Assembly: GCF_020400725.1 (NCBI RefSeq)
Contig: NZ_JAINVG010000041.1
Span: 1 to 64,000 of the forward strand
Direction of reading: 5' to 3'
DNA: 64,000 bases
From: Streptomyces sp. NK15101
GTDB taxonomy: Bacteria > Actinomycetota > Actinomycetes > Streptomycetales > Streptomycetaceae
Shown here: positions 24,241 through 32,995 of the stretch, in pieces
Numbering within the stretch: position 1 is the first letter of the stretch
Layout of the letters: every line of letters starts with the position of its first letter
The notes under the pieces: generated by a model
The model's input: only the letters and a program-made list of their open reading frames with translations
The model's database searches: none
What the model was told of the DNA's origin: nothing
Made by a program: the position numbers and the translations under genes

Positions 24241-27200
24241 TCAGCGCGGGGCCGTGCCGCTCACCCCGGTGGCGGCGAGGAGGGCGCCCGCGGTGTTGCG
24301 CTGGGTGGCGACGAGCTGGCCGCGCAGCGCCTCCTGGATCCGGTCGCGGTCGCGCGGGTCGACGGTGAAGGCCCGGCCCCGTGCCAGGTCGGGCCGGGCC
24401 GCTCGCTGTTCCTCCGTGAGGTCGGTGGGCAGGAGCCGCAGCCAGCGCCCCTCGTCGGTGAGGGCGCCGTCCTCGATCGCGATGCTTCCCGAGGGGCCGT
24501 AGACGAGCTGCTGGCTGGTGGAGTCGGTGGCCTTGACGTCCCACACGAGGGTGGTGGCGTCGAGCCAGGTCGCTTCCGAGCGGGAGAGGTCGAGGTCCGG
24601 CGTGGTGCGGATGCCCGGCAGGAGGTAGCCGGTGTCGCCGCCGACGAGCCACACCTCCTTGCCGTGGGAGCCGAACTCGAGCGAGCGGTCGCCGGGGACG
24701 TCCTTCTCGTCGCCCCGGTGGACGATGTAGCTGAGGGAGGTGGCTCCTTCGGCCAGCGGGACCTCGAAGACCGCGCCGAAGGCGTCGCTGCGGACCGGGG
24801 CGAGCGGCCGGGACCAGTCGGTCGGAGCGGCGGCGCCGGTCCAGGTGTGCAGTCCCCAGCCCGTGTAGTCGCCGTCCGGGCGGTAGTAGTGGATGACGGC
24901 CTTCCGCTCGTCCTGCGGCGGGTAGACCCCGGCCGGGGCGGTCTCGGACTGGCCGTCGGCGCCGGCCTCGACCCAGACCTCGCCGGTGCGCCGCAGTTCC
25001 ACGGTCCGCCGGGGCCCGTCCGTCACGCCGTCCTTCTCGACGGTGTAGGGGACGCTGCCGGTGGTGGGGTCGACCTTGACCCAGGCGAACGCGCCGTAGG
25101 CGTCGCGGCCGGTGAACTCGGCGGTGGTGCCGCCGGACACGAGCTTCCAGCCGGTGTAGTCCCCCTCGGGGCGCCGGTAGTGGACGACGGCGTAGTCGCG
25201 TGCGAAGGCGCTGGGCCGCGTGGGCGCGGCGGGCGCGCCGGCGGTGGAGGCGGCGCTGCTGCTCGCGAGGCGTCCGCGGGCGTCGACGACGACGGCCTTG
25301 TAGCGCAGGGGGGTGCTCTCGGGCGTGTCGCCGGGCAGGTTCTGCGTGACCTTGTACGGGGCGTGGTCGGCGGAGCCGAGGACCCGCCAGGGTCCGTCGC
25401 CGACCTGGGCGGCGAAGACCACGCGGCTCGTTTCTCCGCCCTGGACGTCGGCGGAGAGTTCGACGGTGCCGGTGGCTCCGGCGGCCGGGGCCTCGAGCGT
25501 CAGGGCGGGGGCGGTGCGGGGGGTGTCCAGGGGGCGGCCGGCCTTGAGGACGACCGAGGACAGGGCCGGGACGGTGAGCGTGACCTCACGGTCGGCGTCG
25601 CTGCGGACCGCCGTGGTGTGGCCGTGGAGCGGGGTGAAGGAGGTACGGGACGTCCCGGTGCGGAAGGTGACGGTCCGTGGGGTGGTGGCGTTGTTGACCG
25701 CGACCAGGTACTCGGTCCGCCGCTTCGGGTCGATCCTGGAGGTGGCGTGGACTCCCGCGGTGCGGGTGTCCGCGTACCGCTCGATCTGCACGCCGTCGCG
25801 GAGGGCGGGGTGCTGCTTCGTCAGGCGGGAGAGGGCTGCGATGGAGCGGTAGAGCGGGTGGGTGGTGTCGTAGGAGTCGGTGGCGTGGGTGCGGTCGGTG
25901 CCGATGAGGTCGTCGTCGAGGTAGTCGGGGACCTTCGAGGCGAAGAGGGTCTGGCGGGCGTCCTTGTCGCCGCCCGCGCCGGTGAAGCCCTGTTCGTCGC
26001 CGGCGTAGACGACGGGGTTGCCGCGGGAGAGGAAGAGGATCTCGTTGGCGAGGCGCGCCCGGTCGAGGAGTTCGCGGTCGTCGGCGCCGGGGTTGTCCTT
26101 GCGCAGGAAGCCGCCCAGACGGCCCATGTCGTGGTTGCCGAGGAAGGTGACCTGCTCGTAGGCGTTGGCCTTGTCGGTGGTGTAGCGGTAGTCCTGGGCG
26201 AAGACGTCGGCGAGGGCGGACGCCGGGCGGCCGAGGGACACGACGTCGCGGACGGCCTGCTGGAGAGGGAAGTCGAGCGTCGAGTCGAGCCGTCCCCGGG
26301 TGACGTAGGGCGCGGTGACGGCGGGGTCGGAGGAGAGGACCTCGCCGAAGATGAGGAAGTCCTCGCGGCCCTGCTTCTTCGCGTACGCGTCGAGGGCGGT
26401 GGCCCACTGGGTCCAGAACTCCATGTCGACGTTCTTGACGGTGTCGACGCGGAAGCCGTCGACGGCGAAGTCCCCGACCCATCGCTCGTAGATCTCGGCG
26501 AGCCCGCGCACTACCTCGGGGCGTTCGGTCCACAGGTCGTCGAGGCCGGTGTGGTCGCCGTAGAGGCCGCTCTCGCCGACGAAGGTGGAGTCGCCGCGGT
26601 TGTGGTACATCGTGGGGTCGTTGAGCCAGGCGGGCTTCTTGGCGTCCTGTTCCGCGGGGGCGGCCACGGGGGTGTAGGGGAGGCCGTCGGCGTCCACGGG
26701 GGCGGCGGTCTTCGTGTCGTCGAAGGGGCGGCCGTCCTCGTCGAGGTACGGGTAGGCGCCCTTGCTGCGGTAGGCGTACCGGTTCTCGCCCGACCGGATG
26801 ACGTCGGCGGTGTGGTTGGTGATGACGTCGAAGAAGACCTTCATGCCCTTGGCGTGGGCGGCGGCGATCAGCTTCCTGAGGTCGTCGTTGGTGCCGAAGT
26901 GGGGGTCGACCTGGGTGAAGTCGGTGATCCAGTACCCGTGGTAGCCGGCGGAGGCGTCCTTGCCGGTGCCCTGGACGGGCTTGTTCTTGAAGATCGGCGC
27001 CATCCAGATCGCGGTGGTGCCGAGGCCCTTGATGTAGTCGAGCCGCTCGGTCAGGCCCTTGAGGTCGCCGCCCTGGTAGAAGCCCTTGTCGGCGGGGTCG
27101 AAGCCGGTCTCCAGACGGGTGCCGGTGAGACCGCCCCGGTCGTTGGAGGCGTCGCCGTTGGCGAAGCGGTCCGGCAGGAGGAAGTAGAACTGCTCGCGGG

Positions 27201-27405
27201 TGAGGTCGTGCCGGGCGGGCTGCGCGGCGAGTGCCCGGTCCGACGGCGGCGGCGGGGGCCGGTGGTCGGCCGCCGCCGGCGTGGGGGCGGCGACGGCCGT
27301 CGCCATCAGCGCGACGGCGGTGGCGAGGGCGACGCGCGCTCCGGGGCGTGCGAGGGCGGACGCGATGCGCGGTGCGGCGGAAGTGGGGGTGGCTGGCTCG
27401 TGCAC
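24241..27405 (-). CDS. Secreted alpha-amylase, AcbE/AcbZ type (copy 1)
   Basis: A 1054-residue exported protein. The signal peptide covers about residues 1-46 (hydrophobic VALATAVALMATAVAA). The GH13 domain covers about 60-520, with the triad Asp321 (GFRVDTVKN), Glu355 (IFGEVLS) and Asp426 (LGNHDMG). A C-terminal beta domain follows, then two pullulanase-associated PUD/CBM41 modules (VVHYRRPEGDYTGW and VIHYYRPDGDYTGW), and a tail that matches the region before the pullulanase domain in large amylopullulanases; the chain ends there. Acarbose clusters encode such amylases, proposed to be insensitive to the inhibitor and to make acceptor sugars. GTG start with GGAAGGGA. It lies 26 bp after its paralogue. 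Confidence 0.9.
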   Translation of the reverse strand: MHEPATPTSAAPRIASALARPGARVALATAVALMATAVAAPTPAAADHRPPPPPSDRALAAQPARHDLTREQFYFLLPDRFANGDASNDRGGLTGTRLETGFDPADKGFYQGGDLKGLTERLDYIKGLGTTAIWMAPIFKNKPVQGTGKDASAGYHGYWITDFTQVDPHFGTNDDLRKLIAAAHAKGMKVFFDVITNHTADVIRSGENRYAYRSKGAYPYLDEDGRPFDDTKTAAPVDADGLPYTPVAAPAEQDAKKPAWLNDPTMYHNRGDSTFVGESGLYGDHTGLDDLWTERPEVVRGLAEIYERWVGDFAVDGFRVDTVKNVDMEFWTQWATALDAYAKKQGREDFLIFGEVLSSDPAVTAPYVTRGRLDSTLDFPLQQAVRDVVSLGRPASALADVFAQDYRYTTDKANAYEQVTFLGNHDMGRLGGFLRKDNPGADDRELLDRARLANEILFLSRGNPVVYAGDEQGFTGAGGDKDARQTLFASKVPDYLDDDLIGTDRTHATDSYDTTHPLYRSIAALSRLTKQHPALRDGVQIERYADTRTAGVHATSRIDPKRRTEYLVAVNNATTPRTVTFRTGTSRTSFTPLHGHTTAVRSDADREVTLTVPALSSVVLKAGRPLDTPRTAPALTLEAPAAGATGTVELSADVQGGETSRVVFAAQVGDGPWRVLGSADHAPYKVTQNLPGDTPESTPLRYKAVVVDARGRLASSSAASTAGAPAAPTRPSAFARDYAVVHYRRPEGDYTGWKLVSGGTTAEFTGRDAYGAFAWVKVDPTTGSVPYTVEKDGVTDGPRRTVELRRTGEVWVEAGADGQSETAPAGVYPPQDERKAVIHYYRPDGDYTGWGLHTWTGAAAPTDWSRPLAPVRSDAFGAVFEVPLAEGATSLSYIVHRGDEKDVPGDRSLEFGSHGKEVWLVGGDTGYLLPGIRTTPDLDLSRSEATWLDATTLVWDVKATDSTSQQLVYGPSGSIAIEDGALTDEGRWLRLLPTDLTEEQRAARPDLARGRAFTVDPRDRDRIQEALRGQLVATQRNTAGALLAATGVSGTAPR

Positions 27406-27431
27406 GTCTGGGTCCCTTCCAGAGGGGCGGT

Positions 27432-30400
27432 TCAGTGGGTGGGCGGTTGGACGCCTGTCGCGCCCAGGAGAGCGCCGTCGGCGGCCCGCTGGGTGGCGAT
27501 CAGCTGTCCTCGTCGCGCCTCGGCGGCTCGGTCGAGGTCGCGGGGATCGAGGGCGAAGGCCGACCAGCCCTCGTACCGGGGATGGCGTGCTCGCTGGTCG
27601 GCGGTGAGGACGGTGGGGGTGAGACGCAGCCACCGGCCCTCGTCGGAGAGGGCCCCGTCGGCGAGCGTGATCCCGCCGGGGGCGTAGACGAGTTGTTGAC
27701 TGGCGACTCCGGTGCCGGTGCCGCGCCAGACGACGGTGGTGTCGTCGAGCCAGGCGGCGTCGCTGCGGCTCAGGTCGAGCGGGAAGGCTCCGGCGAGGGA
27801 GGGCGACAGGTAGGCGGGGTCTCCGGCGAGGCGCCAGACCTCGCGGCCGTGGAGGCGGAAGTCGAGGGCTTCGTCGGCGGGGACGTCCTTCTCCTCCTTC
27901 TTGTGGAGGATGTAGCTCAGGGAGCCGGCTCCCTCACCGAGGGGGACCTCGAAGACGAGGCCGAAGGCGTCGCGGCGCGCGGGCCGGATCGGGTCGTTCC
28001 ATTCGGGCGGGTGGGCGGCGCCGGTCCAGGCGTGCAGTCCCCACCCGTCGTAGTCGCCGTCGGGCCGGTGGTAGTGGATCACGGCCTTGCCCGGGTCCTG
28101 GGGGGCCTCGGCGGCGGGGCGGACGGCGTCGACGAGGGTGGTGCCCTGGTGGGTCCAGACCTCGCCGGCCGCGGTGACGTCGAGGACGCGTTCGGGACCG
28201 TCGGGGACGCCGTCCTTCTCCACGGTGAAGGAGAGGCTCGTCGTTCCCTCGGGCGGGGTCACCCACGCGAAGGCGCCGTACGCGTCCCGGCCGGCGAACT
28301 CCGCGGTGACGGAACCGGTGCGCAGCCGCAGGCCGTCGTGGTCGCCGTCGGACCGCCGGTAGTGCACGACGAGGTGCCGGCGTTCCGCCTTCGGCCTGGC
28401 CGGGGACGGGTTCTCTCCGGTCGTGGTGGCGCCGAGGGCGGCGGCGGTGCGGCCGGAGCCGTCCACGGCGACGGCCTTGTAGCGGACCGTGGTGCCGGCG
28501 GGCGTGTCACCGGGCAGGTTCTGCGTGACCTTGTACGGGGCGTGGTCGGCGGAGCCGAGGACCCGCCAGGGTCCGTCGCCGACCTGGGCGGCGAAGACCA
28601 CCCGGCTGAGGGGGTCTCCGGAGACGGCCGCGCCGATCTCCACGGTGCCGCGGGCGCCGGCCGGGGGGACGGAGAGGGTGAGGGCGGGCGCGGCCGGGCC
28701 GCGGGGAAGCGGGGTGCGGGCCTTGAGGACGACGGCCGACAGGGCGGGCACGGTGACGGTCGCGATGCCGGTGGGTCCGCTGCGCAGGGGGCCGCGGGTG
28801 CCGTAGAGGGGGAGGAGGTCCTGGTGGGCGGCGCCGGTGGGGACGGCGGCGGTGCGGGGTTCCTCGGCGTTGTTGACGGCGACGAGGTACTCGGTGCGGT
28901 CCCGGGGGTCGACGCGGGAGAAGGCGTAGACGCCCTGTCCGTCGGCGACGTGGCGCTCGATCTGGACGCCGTCGCGCAGTGCGGGGTGGTGCTTGGTGAG
29001 GCGGGAGAGCCGGGCGATCGCGCGGTAGAGGGGGTGGCTCGGCTCGTAGGCGTCGGTGGCGTGGGTGCGGTCGGTGCCGATGAGGTCGTCGTCGAGGTAG
29101 TCGGGGACCCGCGAGGCGAAGAGGGTCTGGCGGGCGTCGGCGTCGCCGCCGGCGCCGGTGAAGCCCTGTTCGTCGCCGGCGTAGACGACGGGGTTGCCGC
29201 GGCTCAGGAGGAGCAGTTCGTGGGCGAGCCGGTCGCGGCGGAGCAGTTCGGCGTCGGTGGCGCCGGAGTTGTCCTGGGTGAGGAAGGCGCCGATGCGGCC
29301 CATGTCGTGGCTGCCGAGGAAGGTGACCTGTTCGTAGGCGTTGGCCTTGTCGGTGGTGTAACGGTGGTCCTGGGCGAGGACGTGCGCGAGGTCTCCGGCC
29401 GGTCCGCCGCGCGAGACGTAGTTGCGCACGGCGGCCTGGAGCGGGAAGTCGAGCGTCGAGTCGAGCCGTCCCCGGGTGACGTACGGGGCGGTGATCGTCG
29501 CGTCGGCGGAGAAGGCCTCGGCGAACATGAAGAAGTCCTCGCGGCCCCGTGTCGCGGCGTAGGCGTCGAGTGCGGTGGCCCACTGGGTCCAGAACTCCAT
29601 GTCGACGTTCTTGGCGGTGTCGACGCGGAAGCCGTCGACGGCGAAGTCCTCGACCCACTTCTCGTAGATCTTCTTCATGCCCTCGACGACCTCGGGGCGT
29701 TCGGTCCACAGGTCGTCGTGGCCGAAGAAGTCCCCGTTGAGGCCGCTCTCGCCGACGAAGGTGGAGTCACCGCGGTTGTGGTACATCGTGGGGTCGTTGA
29801 GCCAGCCGGGAACCTTGGTCCGTCCTGTGGCGACGGGGGTGTACGGGAAGGAGTCGGCGTCGACCGGGGGGCTCTCGGCGGTGTCGTCGAAGGGGCGGCC
29901 GTCCTTGTCGAGGTAGGGGAACGCGCCCTTGGGGCGGTAGCCGTACTTCTTCTCGGCGTAGTCGACGGTGTCGGCGGTGTGGTTGGTGATGACGTCGAAG
30001 AAGACCTTCATGCCCTTGGCGTGGGCGGCGGCGACCAGTGTCCTCAGGTCCTCGTTGGTGCCGAAGTGCGGGTCGACCCGGGTGAAGTCGGTGATCCAGT
30101 ACCCGTGGTAGCCGGCCGTGGCGTCCTTCGCGTCCCCCCTGATCTGGACGGGGATGTTGGTGAAGACGGGGGCCAGCCACAGGGCGGTGGTGCCGAGGCC
30201 CTTGATGTAGTCGAGCCGCTGGGTCAGGCCCTTGAGGTCGCCGCCCTGGAAGAACTTCTTCTCGGTGGGGTCGAAGCCGGTCTCCAGACGGGTTCCGGTG
30301 AGCCCGCCACGGTCGTTGGTGGTGTCGCCGTTGGCGAAACGGTCGGGCAGGGCCAGGTAGAACTGTTCGCGGGTCAGGTCGTGTCGGGCGGGCTGCGCGG

Positions 30401-30539
30401 CGAGCGCCCGGTCCGACGGGGGCGGTGGGGGCGACGACGGTGCCGGTGTCGTGGACGCCGTCGTCGGCGTGCCGGTGAGGGCCGTCGCCAGGAGGGCGGC
30501 CGCCAGGGTCATGGCGGAGCGCCGGAGAGGTCCGGTCAC
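27432..30539 (-). CDS. Secreted alpha-amylase, AcbE/AcbZ type (copy 2)
   Basis: A 1035-residue paralogue of the downstream gene with the same order: signal peptide (about 1-30), GH13 barrel (GFRVDTAKN nucleophile; MFAEAF general acid; the third-residue loop reads LGSHDMGR, with Ser where copy 1 has Asn), PUD modules (VVHYRRSDGDHDG and VIHYHRPDGDYDGW), and an ending RGQLIATQRAADGALLGATG. Both copies stop where an amylopullulanase would continue into its debranching domain. GTG start with a GAGGAG site. It follows the dTDP-glucose 4,6-dehydratase gene by about 130 bp and is probably in the same transcript. Confidence 0.9.
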   Translation of the reverse strand: MTGPLRRSAMTLAAALLATALTGTPTTASTTPAPSSPPPPPSDRALAAQPARHDLTREQFYLALPDRFANGDTTNDRGGLTGTRLETGFDPTEKKFFQGGDLKGLTQRLDYIKGLGTTALWLAPVFTNIPVQIRGDAKDATAGYHGYWITDFTRVDPHFGTNEDLRTLVAAAHAKGMKVFFDVITNHTADTVDYAEKKYGYRPKGAFPYLDKDGRPFDDTAESPPVDADSFPYTPVATGRTKVPGWLNDPTMYHNRGDSTFVGESGLNGDFFGHDDLWTERPEVVEGMKKIYEKWVEDFAVDGFRVDTAKNVDMEFWTQWATALDAYAATRGREDFFMFAEAFSADATITAPYVTRGRLDSTLDFPLQAAVRNYVSRGGPAGDLAHVLAQDHRYTTDKANAYEQVTFLGSHDMGRIGAFLTQDNSGATDAELLRRDRLAHELLLLSRGNPVVYAGDEQGFTGAGGDADARQTLFASRVPDYLDDDLIGTDRTHATDAYEPSHPLYRAIARLSRLTKHHPALRDGVQIERHVADGQGVYAFSRVDPRDRTEYLVAVNNAEEPRTAAVPTGAAHQDLLPLYGTRGPLRSGPTGIATVTVPALSAVVLKARTPLPRGPAAPALTLSVPPAGARGTVEIGAAVSGDPLSRVVFAAQVGDGPWRVLGSADHAPYKVTQNLPGDTPAGTTVRYKAVAVDGSGRTAAALGATTTGENPSPARPKAERRHLVVHYRRSDGDHDGLRLRTGSVTAEFAGRDAYGAFAWVTPPEGTTSLSFTVEKDGVPDGPERVLDVTAAGEVWTHQGTTLVDAVRPAAEAPQDPGKAVIHYHRPDGDYDGWGLHAWTGAAHPPEWNDPIRPARRDAFGLVFEVPLGEGAGSLSYILHKKEEKDVPADEALDFRLHGREVWRLAGDPAYLSPSLAGAFPLDLSRSDAAWLDDTTVVWRGTGTGVASQQLVYAPGGITLADGALSDEGRWLRLTPTVLTADQRARHPRYEGWSAFALDPRDLDRAAEARRGQLIATQRAADGALLGATGVQPPTH

Positions 30540-30670
30540 GGGTGTGCTGCTCCTCGGGAGCGTGGACGGGCGTGCGTACGGAAGGGGTGGCCGGGCCCGG
30601 CGCGGCCCGGCGCCGGGGAGGCGGAAGCGGCTCGGCGGGGCGCCGGCCGGGGCGCAGCGGCGGACGGGGC

Positions 30671-31705
30671 TCAGCGGCGGACGGTTCCGTCGGCGGGTCG
30701 GACGTCCCCGTCGGCGGGTCGGGCGTCCCCGTCGGCAGGGCGGTCGTCGGACGTCCGCGGGTGCCGGTCCGCGTACCAGCGGACCGTGTCGGCGAGGGCC
30801 GTGGCGAAGTCGGCCCGGGGCTCGTAGCCCAGTTCCCGCCGGATGCGGGTGTCGTCCACCGCGTACCGCTGGTCGTGGCCCTTGCGGTCCGTCACCCTGA
30901 CGATCCGGTCGGGCCGGGCACCGCAGAGCCGGAGGAGGCGGTGGGTCAGGTCCAGGTTGGTCAGGGAGGTCCCGCCGCCGATGTTGTAGATCCGGCCGGG
31001 GCGTCCGCCGTTCCTGACCAGTTCGACGGCGGTGACGTGGTCCTCCACGTGGAGCCAGTCCCGGACCTGGGAGCCGTCGCCGTACAGGGGCACGTCCTGG
31101 CCGCTCAGGAGGGCGGTGACGAAGCGGGGGATCAGCTTCTCGGGGTGCTGGCGCGGTCCGAAGTTGTTGGAGCAGCGGGTGATCCGGACGTCCAGGCCGT
31201 GGGTGGCGTGGTAGGCGAGTGCCATCAGGTCCGCGGCGGCCTTGGAGGCCGAGTAGGGCGAGCTGGGCCGGAGCGGGGCGTCCTCCGCGGCAGCGCCCTC
31301 GGCGATGGAGCCGTACACCTCGTCGGTGGAGATCTGCACGAAGGTCCGTACCCCGTGCCGGACGGCCGCGTCCAGGAGGGTCTGCGTGCCCAGGACGTTG
31401 GTGCGGACGAAGAGCGAACCGTTCTCGATCGACCGGTCGACGTGGGACTCGGCCGCGAAGTGCACGATCTCGTCGTGTCCGGGCACGATCCGGTCGACGA
31501 GCGCCGCGTCGGTGACGCTGCCGTGGACGAACCGGAAGAGCCGGTGGTCGCGCACCGGGTCGAGATGGACGGGGCCTGCCGCGTAGGTCAGGGCGTCGAG
31601 GACGGTCACGGAGACCCCCGGCGGCCCGTCGGGGCCGAGGAGCCGCAGGACGTGGGCCGAGCCGATGAATCCGGCGCCGCCGCTGACGAGTATGCGTCGG
31701 GTCAT
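30671..31705 (-). CDS. rfbB: dTDP-glucose 4,6-dehydratase (AcbB-like)
   Basis: A 344-residue extended SDR of the RmlB type. It converts dTDP-glucose to dTDP-4-keto-6-deoxyglucose with NAD. Motifs are GGAGFIGS (residues 9-16), the active-site ISTDEVYG with Thr-Asp-Glu, YSASK (Tyr/Lys pair) and RCSNNFGPRQHPEKLIP. The start overlaps the stop of the thymidylyltransferase (ATGA). With the class III aminotransferase it would make the dTDP-4-amino-4,6-dideoxyglucose unit. The last 25 residues are a tandem RPADGD repeat absent from the core family. Confidence 0.95.
   Translation of the reverse strand: MTRRILVSGGAGFIGSAHVLRLLGPDGPPGVSVTVLDALTYAAGPVHLDPVRDHRLFRFVHGSVTDAALVDRIVPGHDEIVHFAAESHVDRSIENGSLFVRTNVLGTQTLLDAAVRHGVRTFVQISTDEVYGSIAEGAAAEDAPLRPSSPYSASKAAADLMALAYHATHGLDVRITRCSNNFGPRQHPEKLIPRFVTALLSGQDVPLYGDGSQVRDWLHVEDHVTAVELVRNGGRPGRIYNIGGGTSLTNLDLTHRLLRLCGARPDRIVRVTDRKGHDQRYAVDDTRIRRELGYEPRADFATALADTVRWYADRHPRTSDDRPADGDARPADGDVRPADGTVRR
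30685..30747 (-). repeat. Three tandem 21-bp units in the rfbB 3' end
   Basis: Units at 30685-30705, 30706-30726 and 30727-30747 differ at a few positions and encode repeats of RPADGD(A/V) at the C-terminus of the dehydratase. They lie outside the conserved fold and are probably slippage-derived. Confidence 0.85.
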
Positions 31706-32766
31706 GGATGGAGCTGCACCTTGCTGTGGTCGCCGAGGACGAGGCGGTGGGCGTACGGGAATCGGGGGGCCGCCACGACGGCGTCACGGCCGATGAAGGA
31801 GCGCTCGATGCGGCCGGCGCACTCGACGTCCGCCCCGTCGAGGAGGACCGAGGCCTCGATCGAGCTGTCGTGGACGCGGCAGTTGGCGCCGATCGAGGTG
31901 TAGGGGCCGATGACGGCGTTGCTGATGACGCTGCCCGGGCCGATGACGACGGGTCCGGTGATCCGCGATCCCCGGACCACGGCCCCCTCGCCGAGGCTGA
32001 CGCGGCCCACGACGGCGCTGTCCGGGTCCACCTTTCCGTCGAGCCGCCCGCTCAGACCGTCCAGGACGTGGCGGTTCACCTCCAGCATGTCGTCGACGCT
32101 GCCGGTGTCGCGCCACACGGAGGTGGTCTCCTCGGCGCGGACGTCCTGCCCGTCGTCGATCAGCCACTGGACCGCGTGGGTGATCTCCAGTTCGCCCCGG
32201 GCGGAGGGGCGGATGGCTCGTACCGCCTCGTGCAGCGCGGGGGTGAAGGCGTAGACGCCGATGAGGGCGAGGTCGCTGCGCGGGTACGCGGGCTTCTCCT
32301 CCACCCGCGTCACGCGGCCGGTCGCCTCGACCTCCGCCACGCCGAAGGCGCTGGGGTCGGGAACGGAGGTGACGAGCAGTCGGGCGGCGGCGGGGTGGAG
32401 CGTCGCGTGGGCAATGAAGTCCCTTACGCCGTCCTGGAGGTAGTTGTCGCCCAGGTAGACGAGGAAGTCGTCGTCGGCGAGGAAGGCGCGGGCGGTGGAC
32501 ACGGCGTGGGCGAGGCCCAGCGGGCGGCTCTGGCTGATGTACGTGACGTCGAGCCCGAAGGGGCCGCCGTCGCCGACGGCCCGTCGGATGTCGTCCGCGT
32601 AGTCGCCCACGACGAGGCCCACCTCGCTGATGCCGGCGTCGGCGATGGACTCCAGTCCGTAGAAGAGCACCGGCTTGTTGGCGATCGGCAGGAGCTGCTT
32701 GGTCCCGGAGTGGGTGAAGGGGCGCAGTCGACTGCCGGTCCCGCCGGCCAGGACCAGGGCTTTCAC
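31702..32766 (-). CDS. rfbA: Glucose-1-phosphate thymidylyltransferase, long form (AcbA-like)
   Basis: A 354-residue nucleotidyltransferase. The N-terminal GT-A domain shows LVLAGGTGSRLRPFTHSGTK, YLGDNYLQDG and EKPAYPRSDLALIGVY. A C-terminal left-handed beta-helix of hexapeptide repeats follows (ITGPVVIGPGSVISNAVIGP), typical of the StrD/AcbA long type used in secondary metabolism. It makes dTDP-glucose. I set the start at GTG 32766 (GAAGG site); longer frames lack family residues. It is the first gene of the - strand unit (rfbA, rfbB, two amylases), divergent from the aminotransferase operon. Confidence 0.95.
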   Translation of the reverse strand: MKALVLAGGTGSRLRPFTHSGTKQLLPIANKPVLFYGLESIADAGISEVGLVVGDYADDIRRAVGDGGPFGLDVTYISQSRPLGLAHAVSTARAFLADDDFLVYLGDNYLQDGVRDFIAHATLHPAAARLLVTSVPDPSAFGVAEVEATGRVTRVEEKPAYPRSDLALIGVYAFTPALHEAVRAIRPSARGELEITHAVQWLIDDGQDVRAEETTSVWRDTGSVDDMLEVNRHVLDGLSGRLDGKVDPDSAVVGRVSLGEGAVVRGSRITGPVVIGPGSVISNAVIGPYTSIGANCRVHDSSIEASVLLDGADVECAGRIERSFIGRDAVVAAPRFPYAHRLVLGDHSKVQLHP

Positions 32767-32893
32767 CTCGGCTGCCTTCGGTCGGGTGCGGCCTGACGAT
32801 GTCTGTGCACGGTCCCTCCTCGCTCTTCGAGGCCCTTGTCGGCGGTCGCACCGGCGACTCAAGCAGAGCCGCGCCCCGGACTGCAAGCCATGT

Positions 32894-32910
32894 CTGAAAG
32901 TTTCTGAAAT
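32894..32910. promoter_or_regulatory. Candidate operator in the central divergent promoter
   Basis: CTGAAAGTTTCTGAAAT contains a GAAA-G-TTTC palindrome. It is flanked by CTGCAAG (32881-32887) and CTTGC (32912-32916) as an outer inverted pair. These are the same elements as in the amylase operator at 16275. It lies between rfbA (start 32766) and the aminotransferase (start 32996) and could control both arms of the cluster. Confidence 0.45.
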
Positions 32911-32995
32911 CTCTTGCTACCCCTCGTCCGAAAGTGCTTCACTCGCACATCGGAACGATCAACTGGCTTTCCACGCACTTCAGTTCGTCCGACCC

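Noticed and set aside
22189..27687. Open frame of over 1800 codons on the + strand
   Set aside because: It runs out of frame through the radical SAM gene and antisense to an amylase gene; no domain is recognisable.
27231..30827. Very long open frame (about 1200 codons) on the + strand opposite the amylase genes
   Set aside because: It is antisense to a gene with clear GH13 motifs and has a Gly/Val/Asp-rich shadow composition typical of high-GC DNA.
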